NCBI GenBank assembly: GCA_015207195.1
Contig: JADEXJ010000022.1
Coordinates: forward strand, 1-54,402
Direction: 5' to 3'
Source: Pleurocapsales cyanobacterium LEGE 10410
GTDB taxonomy: Bacteria; Cyanobacteriota; Cyanobacteriia; Cyanobacteriales; Xenococcaceae
Length of the DNA stretch: 54,402 nucleotides
Shown: positions 17,082 through 25,063 of the stretch, piece after piece
How the letters are laid out: every line of letters starts with the position of its first letter
Position numbering within the stretch: the stretch's first letter is position 1
The notes under the pieces: generated by a model
What the model saw: only the letters and a program-made list of their open reading frames with translations
What the model was told of the DNA's origin: nothing
The model's database searches: none
Program-made: the position numbers and the translations under genes

Positions 17082-20000
17082 ATGACCAAATCTTCTAAAC
17101 ACAGCAGTATTTTAGTGGAGCTTCAAAGCGAAGTTGACCACCTGGAAAAGACTCTTATCGAGCATATACGGAGTAAGACGAACATGACTTCTAAGGTATC
17201 AGCCAAGACCGAGCCTGCAAACAGTCAACTGCAACAGATTCCGATCGCAATAGTGGGAATGGCTTCAATTTTTCCGCGATCGCATAACCTACAGGAATAT
17301 TGGCAGACAATTATCGGGAAAGAAGACTGCATTACCGATATTCCTCCTTCTCGCTGGAGCATAGATGATTACTACGACCCCGACCCAACAGCCCCTGATA
17401 AAACCTACTGTAAGAGAGGGGGATTTATTCCAGAGATTGATTTTAATCCGATGGAGTTCGGGCTTCCTCCCAACCAGCTTGAGGCAACAGACATTTCCCA
17501 ATTACTAGCCTTGGTAGTGGCAAAAGAAGCTTTTAAGGATGCAGGGTATGAGGATAAATCTTATAATCGCGAGCGCACTGGAGTAGTTTTAGGCGTAGCT
17601 TTAGCTCGACAGTTAACCATGCCTTTAGCTGCCAGACTACAATATCCAGTCTGGGAAAAAGCTTTGAAAAGCAGTGGTTTATCCGCTGCCGATACAGAAA
17701 AAATTATTAATAAGATTAAAGATGCTTATATAAACTGGACACCTAATGCTTTCCCTGGAATGTTAGCCAACGTGGTAGCGGGAAGAATTGCCAATCGTTT
17801 CGATCTAGGAGGAATGAACTGTGTTGTAGATGCTGCTTGTGCTAGCTCTTTTGGCGCGCTATCGATGGCGATCGCGGAATTGACTTCTGGTCGGGCGGAC
17901 ATGATGCTGACGGGGGGTGTGGATACCGATAATTCGATTACCGCCTATATGTGCTTTAGTAAGACCCCTGCGGTTTCTCGCGGTGAGAAACCCAAGCCTT
18001 TTGATGCCGATTCCGACGGGATGATGTTAGGAGAAGGGATTGGCATGTTAGTCTTAAAGCGTCTTGCTGATGCTGAACGAGATAAAGATCGTATTTATGC
18101 TGTAATCAAAGGAATCGGTACTTCTAGCGATGGTCGTCACAAGAGCATCTATGCACCACGTCCCGAAGGACAGATGAGAGCTTTGCGTCGTGCCTACCAA
18201 GAAGCTGGTTTTGAGCCAACTACGGTAGGAGCGATCGAGGCACACGGTACGGGAACGATGGCTGGAGATCCAGCAGAATTTGCTGCACTCAAAACAGTGT
18301 TTGGCGAGAATAATGATGGTAAACAGCAGATTGCTTTAGGTAGCGTTAAGTCACAGATCGGGCATACCAAAGCAGCAGCAGGGGCAGCCAGCCTGATCAA
18401 AACAGCCTTGGCACTGCATCATAAAATCTTACCGCCGACGATTAACGTGACCAAACCCCATCCCAAGCTAGGAATTGAAGATTCTCCCTTTTATCTCAAT
18501 ACCGAAACCAGACCTTGGTTAAAGTCTCCAGGGGAAAACCCACGACGAGCGGGAGTAAGTTCTTTTGGCTTTGGCGGAACAAACTATCATATCGTTTTAG
18601 AAGAACATCAGCCAGAACACCAAGCTGTGTATCGTTTGCACAACACTCCCCAAGCCATACTGATAGATGCGCCTACCCCCGAAAAATTATTAGATAGGTG
18701 CAAAGAAATATTACAACAGCTTCGAGCGGATACGGGGGAAGATTATCTTGTCAAACTGATTGAAGAAAGCAAAACCAAAGAAATTGCTGTCGAGGCTGCA
18801 CGTTTGGGCTTGGTCGCTGCATCCGTAACCGAGGCGACTGAGAAACTACAAAAGGCGATTAACACTTTACAAAAATCTCAAACCCCTTGGGAACATCCAT
18901 TAGGAATCTTTTACCGTCAAACTGGAATGGAAACCGCAGGTAAAGTAGTGGCTCTATTTTCGGGACAGGGTTCTCAGTATCTGGAAATGGGTAGAGAATT
19001 AACGATGAACTTTCCTGCTTTGCGCGAGAGTTATCGCCAGCTCGATCGCCTGTTAGAGCGAGACGGTTTAGAACCCATATCCCAAACTGTATTCCCCCCA
19101 CCAATATTCGACCCCAAGCAGCAACAGCAACAGAGAGCAACTTTACAGCAGACAGAAATCGCCCAAAGCGCGATCGCAGCTTTCAGTACTGGCTTATACA
19201 AGATTCTGCGACGGGCAGGATTCAAACCAGATTTTGTCGCAGGACATAGTTTTGGCGAATTTACCGCACTTTGGGCAGCAGGAGTACTGAACGATCGAGA
19301 TTATTACTTCTTGGTCAAAGAAAGAGGACAGGCGATGGCTACGCCCACTACAGAAGCAGGGGCAATGCTGGCAGTGCGAGGAGACGCGAACCAGATTAGA
19401 ACTCTAATCGCCGATTTTGAAGAAGTGGCGATCGCCAACTGGAATTCTCCCCAACAGGTAGTTATAGCAGGGAATAAAGCAGAAATAGATCTGGTTAAAG
19501 TAAAATTGGAGCAGCAGGGCTATTCTGCCGTTATCTTGCCCGTTTCCGCAGCTTTTCACACATCTCTGGTAGGTCATGCCCAAGCACCCTTTGCCAAAGC
19601 AGTAGAGTCTGTCACCTTTAATCCACCTCAGATTCCCATTTTTACTAATGTATCAGGCAATCCCTATCCCAATAATCCCCAAGACTGCCAGAAGATTCTC
19701 AAAAAACACTTGCTCTCTCAGGTATTATTTCAAGAAGAAATTGAAAATATCTATGCTGCTGGGGGTACTTGCTTTGTGGAGTTTGGACCGCGAAGTATTC
19801 TAACTCATCTAGTTAAAGAAATTCTCAGCGATCGCCCCCACCTAGCCGTGGCGTTAAATCCCAGTCGTCAAAAAGATAGCGATCAACAACTAAGAGAAGC
19901 GGTAGTGCAGTTGCGGGTTGCCGGTTTGAGCTTGTCTAATCTCGACCCTTATCAGGTAATGCAGACCAAACAACAAGAGAAACATCCTCTAAACGTCAGC

Positions 20001-21464
20001 TTAACTAGCGTCAACTATGTCTCGGAAAAAACCAAACAAACTTTTAAACGAGCATTACAGGATGATACGGCAGTACGTATAGTGGGAACCAAGGGATGCA
20101 AAGACATGGGGACGCGGAGACAAGACGTGAAGAAACCTCAAATAATATTAGATCGAAGCAATTTTACTGTCACTAACACAAATTCTGCCAGCAATAACGT
20201 AATTACCGCCAAACCAAATGGGCATTCAAAACAACTAGCCACTATGAACGATCTATCTATGACTCCATCTTCTACTAAGAATCCTCAAAAGCAAGTAACA
20301 CTGACTCACGAACGTATCTTAAGTAGTTTGGAATATAGTCTGACGCAGTTTCATCTCTCACAACAGGAAACTTTACAGGTTCATCGACAATATCTCGACT
20401 ATCAATCTCAATACGCACAGACTTTCTTCGGGTTAATGCAGCAGCAAAATCAGTTGTGGACAAACTTGCCAACCTCGACCCAGGAGATTCAGGTAAAAAC
20501 TGCGGTTATCGAAAGTGCGGAACGCAGCATGATGAAGTTTCAAGAACATCAAGCTAATACTTTGCGAGTTCACGAACAGTATTTAACTCACCAGGCAAAT
20601 TATGCTAAAAACTTTTTCTTACTAACCCAGCAAAGTTACGCTCAGTTTTTGGCGGGTGACTATATAGATAATAGCAAAGATGTGACTCCGTCAATATATA
20701 GTGAAGAGCGAGAAATTACAGCCTGGCAGATCGCTACTCTACCAGAGGAGACAGCTAACGGTAACGGACATCATCCCCGATCCCAGGTAGTCGAGGAGAC
20801 AGCTAACGGTAACGGACATCATCCCCGATCTCAGGTAGTCGAAGAAGATATCCCATCAGAATCATCCAATGTAGCTACAGCAGCCCCTTCCGTTCCAGAA
20901 ATAGATTTTACTACCCTGCGCGAAACTTTGCTCGATGTGGTTAGCGAAAAAACAGGCTATCCCGCAGAAATGCTGGAACTAGATATGGATCTGGAGGCAG
21001 ATTTAGGGATTGATTCCATCAAACGAGTGGAAATCTTGGGCGCATTGCAAGAAGAAATGTCCGATCTACCCCAACCCAACCTAGAAGACTTGGGGGATTT
21101 ACGTACTCTCGGTCAAATTATCGAATACTTGCGCTCTTTCGATCGCCATACGGAAGTAAAATCAGAGGAAGCCAAGTCGCAGCCTGAGTCTATAGAAACA
21201 ACTTTCCTCAATATTGTCAGTGAAACAACAGGTTATCCCATCTCCAGCCTCAATCTAGAGATGAATCTCAAAGCAGATTTAGGTATCGATCTGGTAAAAC
21301 AGCAGGCGATCTTTAATGCTCTACAACAGCAAATGCCCGATGTCTTGCAGACTAAAGAATTGTCCGAGATACAAGCATTAGACACCATTGGTGAAGTCCT
21401 AGACTATCTAGACCCCAGTCAGGCTGAAAAAAAAACTCTGAACCAAGTGGGAGCGATCGCTTAA
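17082..21464 (+). CDS. hglE: HglE/PfaA-like polyketide synthase: KS-AT-coiled coil-ACP-ACP
   Basis: 1460 residues. The ketosynthase spans about 53-510 with Cys253 in VDAACASS, His388 in EAHGTGT and His428 in GHTKAAAG, so it is active by motif. The acyltransferase spans about 625-965 with Ser723 in GHSFGE. A helical Gln-rich region follows (about 1100-1200), characteristic of HglE/PfaA proteins. ACP1 has the phosphopantetheine Ser1312 in GIDSIKR. ACP2 has Leu1404 in its place (GIDLVK) and cannot be loaded. The frame ends just after a nine-A run at 21427-21435, where the -1 frame opens into KR sequence. It starts an island for a heterocyst-glycolipid-like or polyunsaturated-type acyl chain. No strong Shine-Dalgarno is seen at the ATG. 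Confidence 0.85.
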   Translation: MTKSSKHSSILVELQSEVDHLEKTLIEHIRSKTNMTSKVSAKTEPANSQLQQIPIAIVGMASIFPRSHNLQEYWQTIIGKEDCITDIPPSRWSIDDYYDPDPTAPDKTYCKRGGFIPEIDFNPMEFGLPPNQLEATDISQLLALVVAKEAFKDAGYEDKSYNRERTGVVLGVALARQLTMPLAARLQYPVWEKALKSSGLSAADTEKIINKIKDAYINWTPNAFPGMLANVVAGRIANRFDLGGMNCVVDAACASSFGALSMAIAELTSGRADMMLTGGVDTDNSITAYMCFSKTPAVSRGEKPKPFDADSDGMMLGEGIGMLVLKRLADAERDKDRIYAVIKGIGTSSDGRHKSIYAPRPEGQMRALRRAYQEAGFEPTTVGAIEAHGTGTMAGDPAEFAALKTVFGENNDGKQQIALGSVKSQIGHTKAAAGAASLIKTALALHHKILPPTINVTKPHPKLGIEDSPFYLNTETRPWLKSPGENPRRAGVSSFGFGGTNYHIVLEEHQPEHQAVYRLHNTPQAILIDAPTPEKLLDRCKEILQQLRADTGEDYLVKLIEESKTKEIAVEAARLGLVAASVTEATEKLQKAINTLQKSQTPWEHPLGIFYRQTGMETAGKVVALFSGQGSQYLEMGRELTMNFPALRESYRQLDRLLERDGLEPISQTVFPPPIFDPKQQQQQRATLQQTEIAQSAIAAFSTGLYKILRRAGFKPDFVAGHSFGEFTALWAAGVLNDRDYYFLVKERGQAMATPTTEAGAMLAVRGDANQIRTLIADFEEVAIANWNSPQQVVIAGNKAEIDLVKVKLEQQGYSAVILPVSAAFHTSLVGHAQAPFAKAVESVTFNPPQIPIFTNVSGNPYPNNPQDCQKILKKHLLSQVLFQEEIENIYAAGGTCFVEFGPRSILTHLVKEILSDRPHLAVALNPSRQKDSDQQLREAVVQLRVAGLSLSNLDPYQVMQTKQQEKHPLNVSLTSVNYVSEKTKQTFKRALQDDTAVRIVGTKGCKDMGTRRQDVKKPQIILDRSNFTVTNTNSASNNVITAKPNGHSKQLATMNDLSMTPSSTKNPQKQVTLTHERILSSLEYSLTQFHLSQQETLQVHRQYLDYQSQYAQTFFGLMQQQNQLWTNLPTSTQEIQVKTAVIESAERSMMKFQEHQANTLRVHEQYLTHQANYAKNFFLLTQQSYAQFLAGDYIDNSKDVTPSIYSEEREITAWQIATLPEETANGNGHHPRSQVVEETANGNGHHPRSQVVEEDIPSESSNVATAAPSVPEIDFTTLRETLLDVVSEKTGYPAEMLELDMDLEADLGIDSIKRVEILGALQEEMSDLPQPNLEDLGDLRTLGQIIEYLRSFDRHTEVKSEEAKSQPESIETTFLNIVSETTGYPISSLNLEMNLKADLGIDLVKQQAIFNALQQQMPDVLQTKELSEIQALDTIGEVLDYLDPSQAEKKTLNQVGAIA
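20745..20840 (+). repeat. Perfect-unit 48-base tandem duplication inside the synthase gene
   Basis: Two copies of 48 bases (20745-20792 and 20793-20840) differ at one position (CCC versus TCT codon end). Each encodes the 16 residues EETANGNGHHPRSQVV in the flexible linker before ACP1. In-frame, and recent by its near identity. Confidence 0.9.
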
Positions 21465-22219
21465 AGCTCCAACCCATTCAGCAATCAAACACCGCTACGG
21501 ATTTTGACCCACAGCTTGTTACCAGCTTTGAAGGGATCGAAAGAATTCCCGTTCGACTTCAATATCTGTCCGAACCAGACTGGATCGATTTCCAGCTACC
21601 AGCAGGACAGATCTGCATTCTAACCGATGATGGTTCTCCTCTAACGGGACAACTGGCTCGATCGCTTACCCAACGGGGTTTGCCAGTAGTAGTTATCAGT
21701 TTCCTTCAGTTCCTAACTCCCGAAGCATCCTTCCCCCCAGAGATAAATCGGGTTGTTCTCGATGATTCTGACGAAGCACGGCTACAACAACAGCTAGAGG
21801 CGATCTCCTCAAAATATGGTTCGATTGCAGCCACGATCCACCTCCATCCCCAATTACCCAACCCAGATAAAGAACATCAAATGCTCGAACGAGTCTTCTT
21901 AATAGCAAAACACCTCAAAACCTCTCTCAATGAAGCAGCAAAACAGGGAAACAGTTGTTTCTTTACCGTTGCCCGTTTAGACGGTCAATTAGGTACGGGC
22001 GGTGTCACAGAATTTAGTGCAGTTACAGGGGGACTATTTGGACTAACCAAAGCCCTGCGGTGGGAATGGCAATCGGTATTTTGTCGGGCGATAGACCTCA
22101 GTACGGACTTAGATCCAGCAGCCTCAATCGAGTATCTCCTAGCAGAGTTACACGACCCCAATCGCCTAATTGCTGAAGTTGGTTATAGCAGCCAGGGGAG
22201 AACTACTTTGGTTTGTTAA
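21428..22219 (+). CDS. KR structural subdomain, out-of-frame continuation of the HglE-like synthase
   Basis: 264 codons open in the -1 frame relative to the synthase. The preceding in-frame stop (21425-21427) touches the A9 run, so the frame is open exactly from that run. The peptide reads as the non-catalytic Rossmann half of a PfaA/HglE ketoreductase: GQICILTDDGSPLTGQLARS, then CFFTVARLDGQLGTGG and SAVTGGLFGLTKALRWEW, closing with EVGYSSQGRTTLV. There is no independent ATG near the left end; a TTG at 21680 would truncate the fold. Best read as one protein with the synthase through slippage or a one-base deletion. It ends at TAA, 70 bases before the catalytic KR half. Confidence 0.7.
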   Translation, partial: KKNSEPSGSDRLKLQPIQQSNTATDFDPQLVTSFEGIERIPVRLQYLSEPDWIDFQLPAGQICILTDDGSPLTGQLARSLTQRGLPVVVISFLQFLTPEASFPPEINRVVLDDSDEARLQQQLEAISSKYGSIAATIHLHPQLPNPDKEHQMLERVFLIAKHLKTSLNEAAKQGNSCFFTVARLDGQLGTGGVTEFSAVTGGLFGLTKALRWEWQSVFCRAIDLSTDLDPAASIEYLLAELHDPNRLIAEVGYSSQGRTTLVC

Positions 22220-22289
22220 ACCTATAGGACTGTATAACTTCTGACCCTATTGAACGCTAAATTCATCACGATTAAAACACCAAAGAATT

Positions 22290-23987
22290 ATGGCACAAAT
22301 CGATCGAAATTCCGTATGTCTTGTCAGTGGCGGTGGTAGAGGAATTACCGCCCAGGCTGCGATCGCCCTCTCCCGACAATATCAGTGTAAGTTCATCTTA
22401 TTAGGTCGTTCGACCATCACCCAACCCGAACCAGAATGGGCGCGAGACTGTGACGGTGAAATGGAGTTGAAAAAGCGAATCTTAGAACATCTCCTGCAAC
22501 AAGCTGAAAAACCAACCCCAAAAATGGTGCAGCGAGAATATAAATCGATTGCAGCTAAAAGGGAAGTCGAGCAAACTTTAATGCAAATTAGCCAAGCAGG
22601 AGGACGAGCAGAATATCTTAGTGTAGATATTACAGACACCAACGCCGTCGCACGACAGGTAGCTGCTGTCGAAGAAAGACTGGGTAAAGTTAAAGCGATC
22701 GTTCACGGTGCGGGAAATCTAGCGGATAAACCAATTGAAAAAAAAACCCAGCAGGATTTCGATCTCGTTTACGCGCCCAAAGTTAAGGGGTTGGAAAATC
22801 TGCTTAACTGTATCAGTCCTAGTCAGTTAGATTGTTTAGTATTATTCTCTTCGGTAGTTGGTTTCTATGGCAATGCGGGTCAGACCGATTATGCGATCGC
22901 TAACGACATACTTAACAAGACTGCCCATTTAATTAAACAAAAACATCCTCAGTGTCATACGGTAGCAATAAACTGGGGTCCTTGGGATAGCGGGATGGTT
23001 AGCCCCGAACTAAAACGAGCTTTTGCCGAACGTAACATTCAAACTATTCCCGTTGCTGTGGGAACGCAAATGTTAACTAGAGAACTTGCCTCAGATAACG
23101 GTCGGGTGCAGGTCGTAATAGGTAGCCCCCTAAAACCCCCTGTAATTTCCGTCCCTACCGAACCAAAAACCTACCAAATACATCGACGTTTATCTCTAGC
23201 AGCCAATCCCTTCCTACACGATCATGTAATTATGGATCGTCCCGTATTACCTGCCACTTGCGCGATTAACTGGATTGCTAATACTTGCGAACAAATTTAT
23301 CCTGGCTATACATTTATCGGCTGTAGTAATTTTAAAGTTTTAAAAGGTATTGTATTTGACAAAAACTTAGCCGACAAATATGTTTTAGATCTAGAAAAAC
23401 AAGCAACCAAAGATTCGCAAAAAATCAAACTTTATGCTAAAATTTGGAGTAATAGCAAGAACAAAATTCGCTATCACTTCAGCACAAAATTAGAATTAGT
23501 TAGAAAAGTTGATGATGTTTGTAGCTACAAATCATTAGATTTGTCTCAAGACAAAACAGATGTCGGTCGAGAAAACTTATATCAGAACGGCGATAAAAGT
23601 TTGTTTCACGGTGCTTCTTTTCAAGGAGTAAACAGAGTTTTAAATATTAGTTCAAACAAGCTGACGGCGGAATGTTTTCTGCCAGAACTAAGCAAGACCC
23701 AACAGGGACAGTTTCCCGTTCAAACTTTTAATCCTTATCTGGTAGACGTACAGGTTCATGCTTTGTGGCTATGGCTACAGCACAATCATCAAGAGATTTG
23801 TTTACCGTCAGAAATAGTTAGATACGAACAGTTGGCAGCTATAGCCTTTGAGCGAACATTTTACGTTTCTTGTGAGATAAAAAACAAAACCAAAACTGCC
23901 GTGGTAGCCGATATAATTGCCCACGACAAACAAGGAAAAATCTATTCAAGAATGCAAAGGGCAAAAGGAACAATAATATCTTTCTAG
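22290..23987 (+). CDS. Ketoreductase-dehydratase protein, C-terminal part of a PfaA/HglE-type synthase
   Basis: 565 residues. Residues 1-275 are a SDR ketoreductase: NADPH loop VSGGGRGITAQAA (about 13-25), an HGAGNLAD motif, catalytic SSVVGFYGNAGQTDYAIAND (Ser and Tyr) and NWGPWDSGM. About 290-565 resembles a polyketide dehydratase double hotdog, with HDHVIMDRPVLPATCAINW carrying the catalytic-type His and downstream Pro. The residues fit reduction of the beta-ketoacyl-ACP to the hydroxy- and then the enoyl-ACP. In intact PfaA-like proteins this sequence follows the structural KR half directly; here a 70-base spacer with stops divides them. The start Met has only a weak AAAGAA upstream. Confidence 0.82.
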   Translation: MAQIDRNSVCLVSGGGRGITAQAAIALSRQYQCKFILLGRSTITQPEPEWARDCDGEMELKKRILEHLLQQAEKPTPKMVQREYKSIAAKREVEQTLMQISQAGGRAEYLSVDITDTNAVARQVAAVEERLGKVKAIVHGAGNLADKPIEKKTQQDFDLVYAPKVKGLENLLNCISPSQLDCLVLFSSVVGFYGNAGQTDYAIANDILNKTAHLIKQKHPQCHTVAINWGPWDSGMVSPELKRAFAERNIQTIPVAVGTQMLTRELASDNGRVQVVIGSPLKPPVISVPTEPKTYQIHRRLSLAANPFLHDHVIMDRPVLPATCAINWIANTCEQIYPGYTFIGCSNFKVLKGIVFDKNLADKYVLDLEKQATKDSQKIKLYAKIWSNSKNKIRYHFSTKLELVRKVDDVCSYKSLDLSQDKTDVGRENLYQNGDKSLFHGASFQGVNRVLNISSNKLTAECFLPELSKTQQGQFPVQTFNPYLVDVQVHALWLWLQHNHQEICLPSEIVRYEQLAAIAFERTFYVSCEIKNKTKTAVVADIIAHDKQGKIYSRMQRAKGTIISF

Positions 23988-24029
23988 CTTTTTAAAAATA
24001 GCCTAAATAACTACAATTATTCAAAAAAC

Positions 24030-24902
24030 ATGAACGTCATTGATAAATTAATCGCTCGACCAAATAACTTCCCTTTTAGAAGATTAATCTGGAAGTATTG
24101 GTACAACCATTTAGCCAGTAAATACGAAAACATCAATATTAGATTAATGAACTATGGTTATGTAGAACAAACCAACGCTCAGGAATTAAAATTAGATATT
24201 TGTGATGAAGCAGAGCGTTATTGTATACAGCTTTATCATCATGTTGCTAATGCAATTTTACTGACGGAATCAGAGGTTTTAGAAGTAGGCTGTGGTAGAG
24301 GCGGTGGAGCTTATTACGTTAAAAGCTACTTAAATCCGCGATCGCTTACAGGAATAGATTTTTCTCGAAGTAATATTGATTTTTGTCGGCAAAAATATCA
24401 GCTACCAGGTTTAAACTTTGAATTGGGAGATGCTGAAGCATTGCAGTTTGCCGATAATACCTTTGATACTGTTATCAATGTTGAATCCTCTCATTGCTAC
24501 CAACAAACAGAAAGATTCTTTACCGAAGTCTACCGAGTGCTGCGTCGCGATGGTAAGTTTTTATTTACTGATTTTCGTCCCAAAGAAGCTGTAGCAGCCA
24601 CCAGAAAGCAATTACAGAATGCAGGATTTTCGATCTTAAAAGAAGAAAACATTACCGCCAATGTTTGCGCTTCGATGGAATTAGAACATCAAAGAAAAAT
24701 AGGAATCATAGATCGACAAGTTCCTTACATATTTCGGGGACTTGCAGGTTATTTTGCTGCTGCCAAAGGTACGCCAATGTATGAAGGTCTAAAAACTGGA
24801 GAATTAGAATATCTCTGCTATGTCCTAAAGAAACAGCCAAGTTCGATATCTAACAATATGCGTCAACACAGATCCCGCCTCCCCGAAACTGCTGAAGTAT
24901 AA
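24030..24902 (+). CDS. SAM-dependent methyltransferase, phthiotriol-methyltransferase-like
   Basis: 290 residues. SAM motif I is VLEVGCGRGGGAYYVKSYL (about 89-107), with LTGIDFSRSNIDFC next, then GDAEALQF and FDTVINVESSHCY, and YRVLRRDGKFLFTDFR. The overall layout resembles mycobacterial phthiotriol/phenolphthiotriol methyltransferases, which O-methylate long-chain polyketide lipids. Placed between the KR-DH gene and the PfaB-like gene on the same strand, it probably methylates the lipid made here; O- versus C-methylation cannot be told. It is not a normal member of known heterocyst glycolipid clusters as I recall them. Confidence 0.8.
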   Translation: MNVIDKLIARPNNFPFRRLIWKYWYNHLASKYENINIRLMNYGYVEQTNAQELKLDICDEAERYCIQLYHHVANAILLTESEVLEVGCGRGGGAYYVKSYLNPRSLTGIDFSRSNIDFCRQKYQLPGLNFELGDAEALQFADNTFDTVINVESSHCYQQTERFFTEVYRVLRRDGKFLFTDFRPKEAVAATRKQLQNAGFSILKEENITANVCASMELEHQRKIGIIDRQVPYIFRGLAGYFAAAKGTPMYEGLKTGELEYLCYVLKKQPSSISNNMRQHRSRLPETAEV

Positions 24903-24925
24903 ATAGTAATAATCTACAAAATAAT

Positions 24926-25036
24926 ACTGTTCGCGACGCGGAGCTAGTCCTTTAGAGTAGCTTTTAGCTTTTAAAAGTTTCATATTTTCAGTTGGTAAAC
25001 AGACAAACCATCTGTGTTCATCTGTGTTCATCTGTG
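24926..25036. repeat. REP-like fragment and direct repeat between genes
   Basis: 24926-24965 carries CTGTTCGCGACGCGGAGC and AGTCCTTTAGAGTAGC, similar in wording to the palindromic insert near 9041-9140. Positions 25008-25036 repeat TCTGTGTTCA two to three times, a dispersed repeat common in front of cyanobacterial genes. Because this repeat fills it, the 5' extension of the next reading frame is not counted as coding. Confidence 0.6.
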
Positions 25037-25063
25037 GACTCCAATACATCAAATAATCAGACA

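Noticed and set aside
24992-25063. N-terminal extension of the PfaB-like protein
   Set aside because: It lies in a dispersed direct repeat (TCTGTGTTCA) and the family alignment begins near PKIAIAGIDAY.
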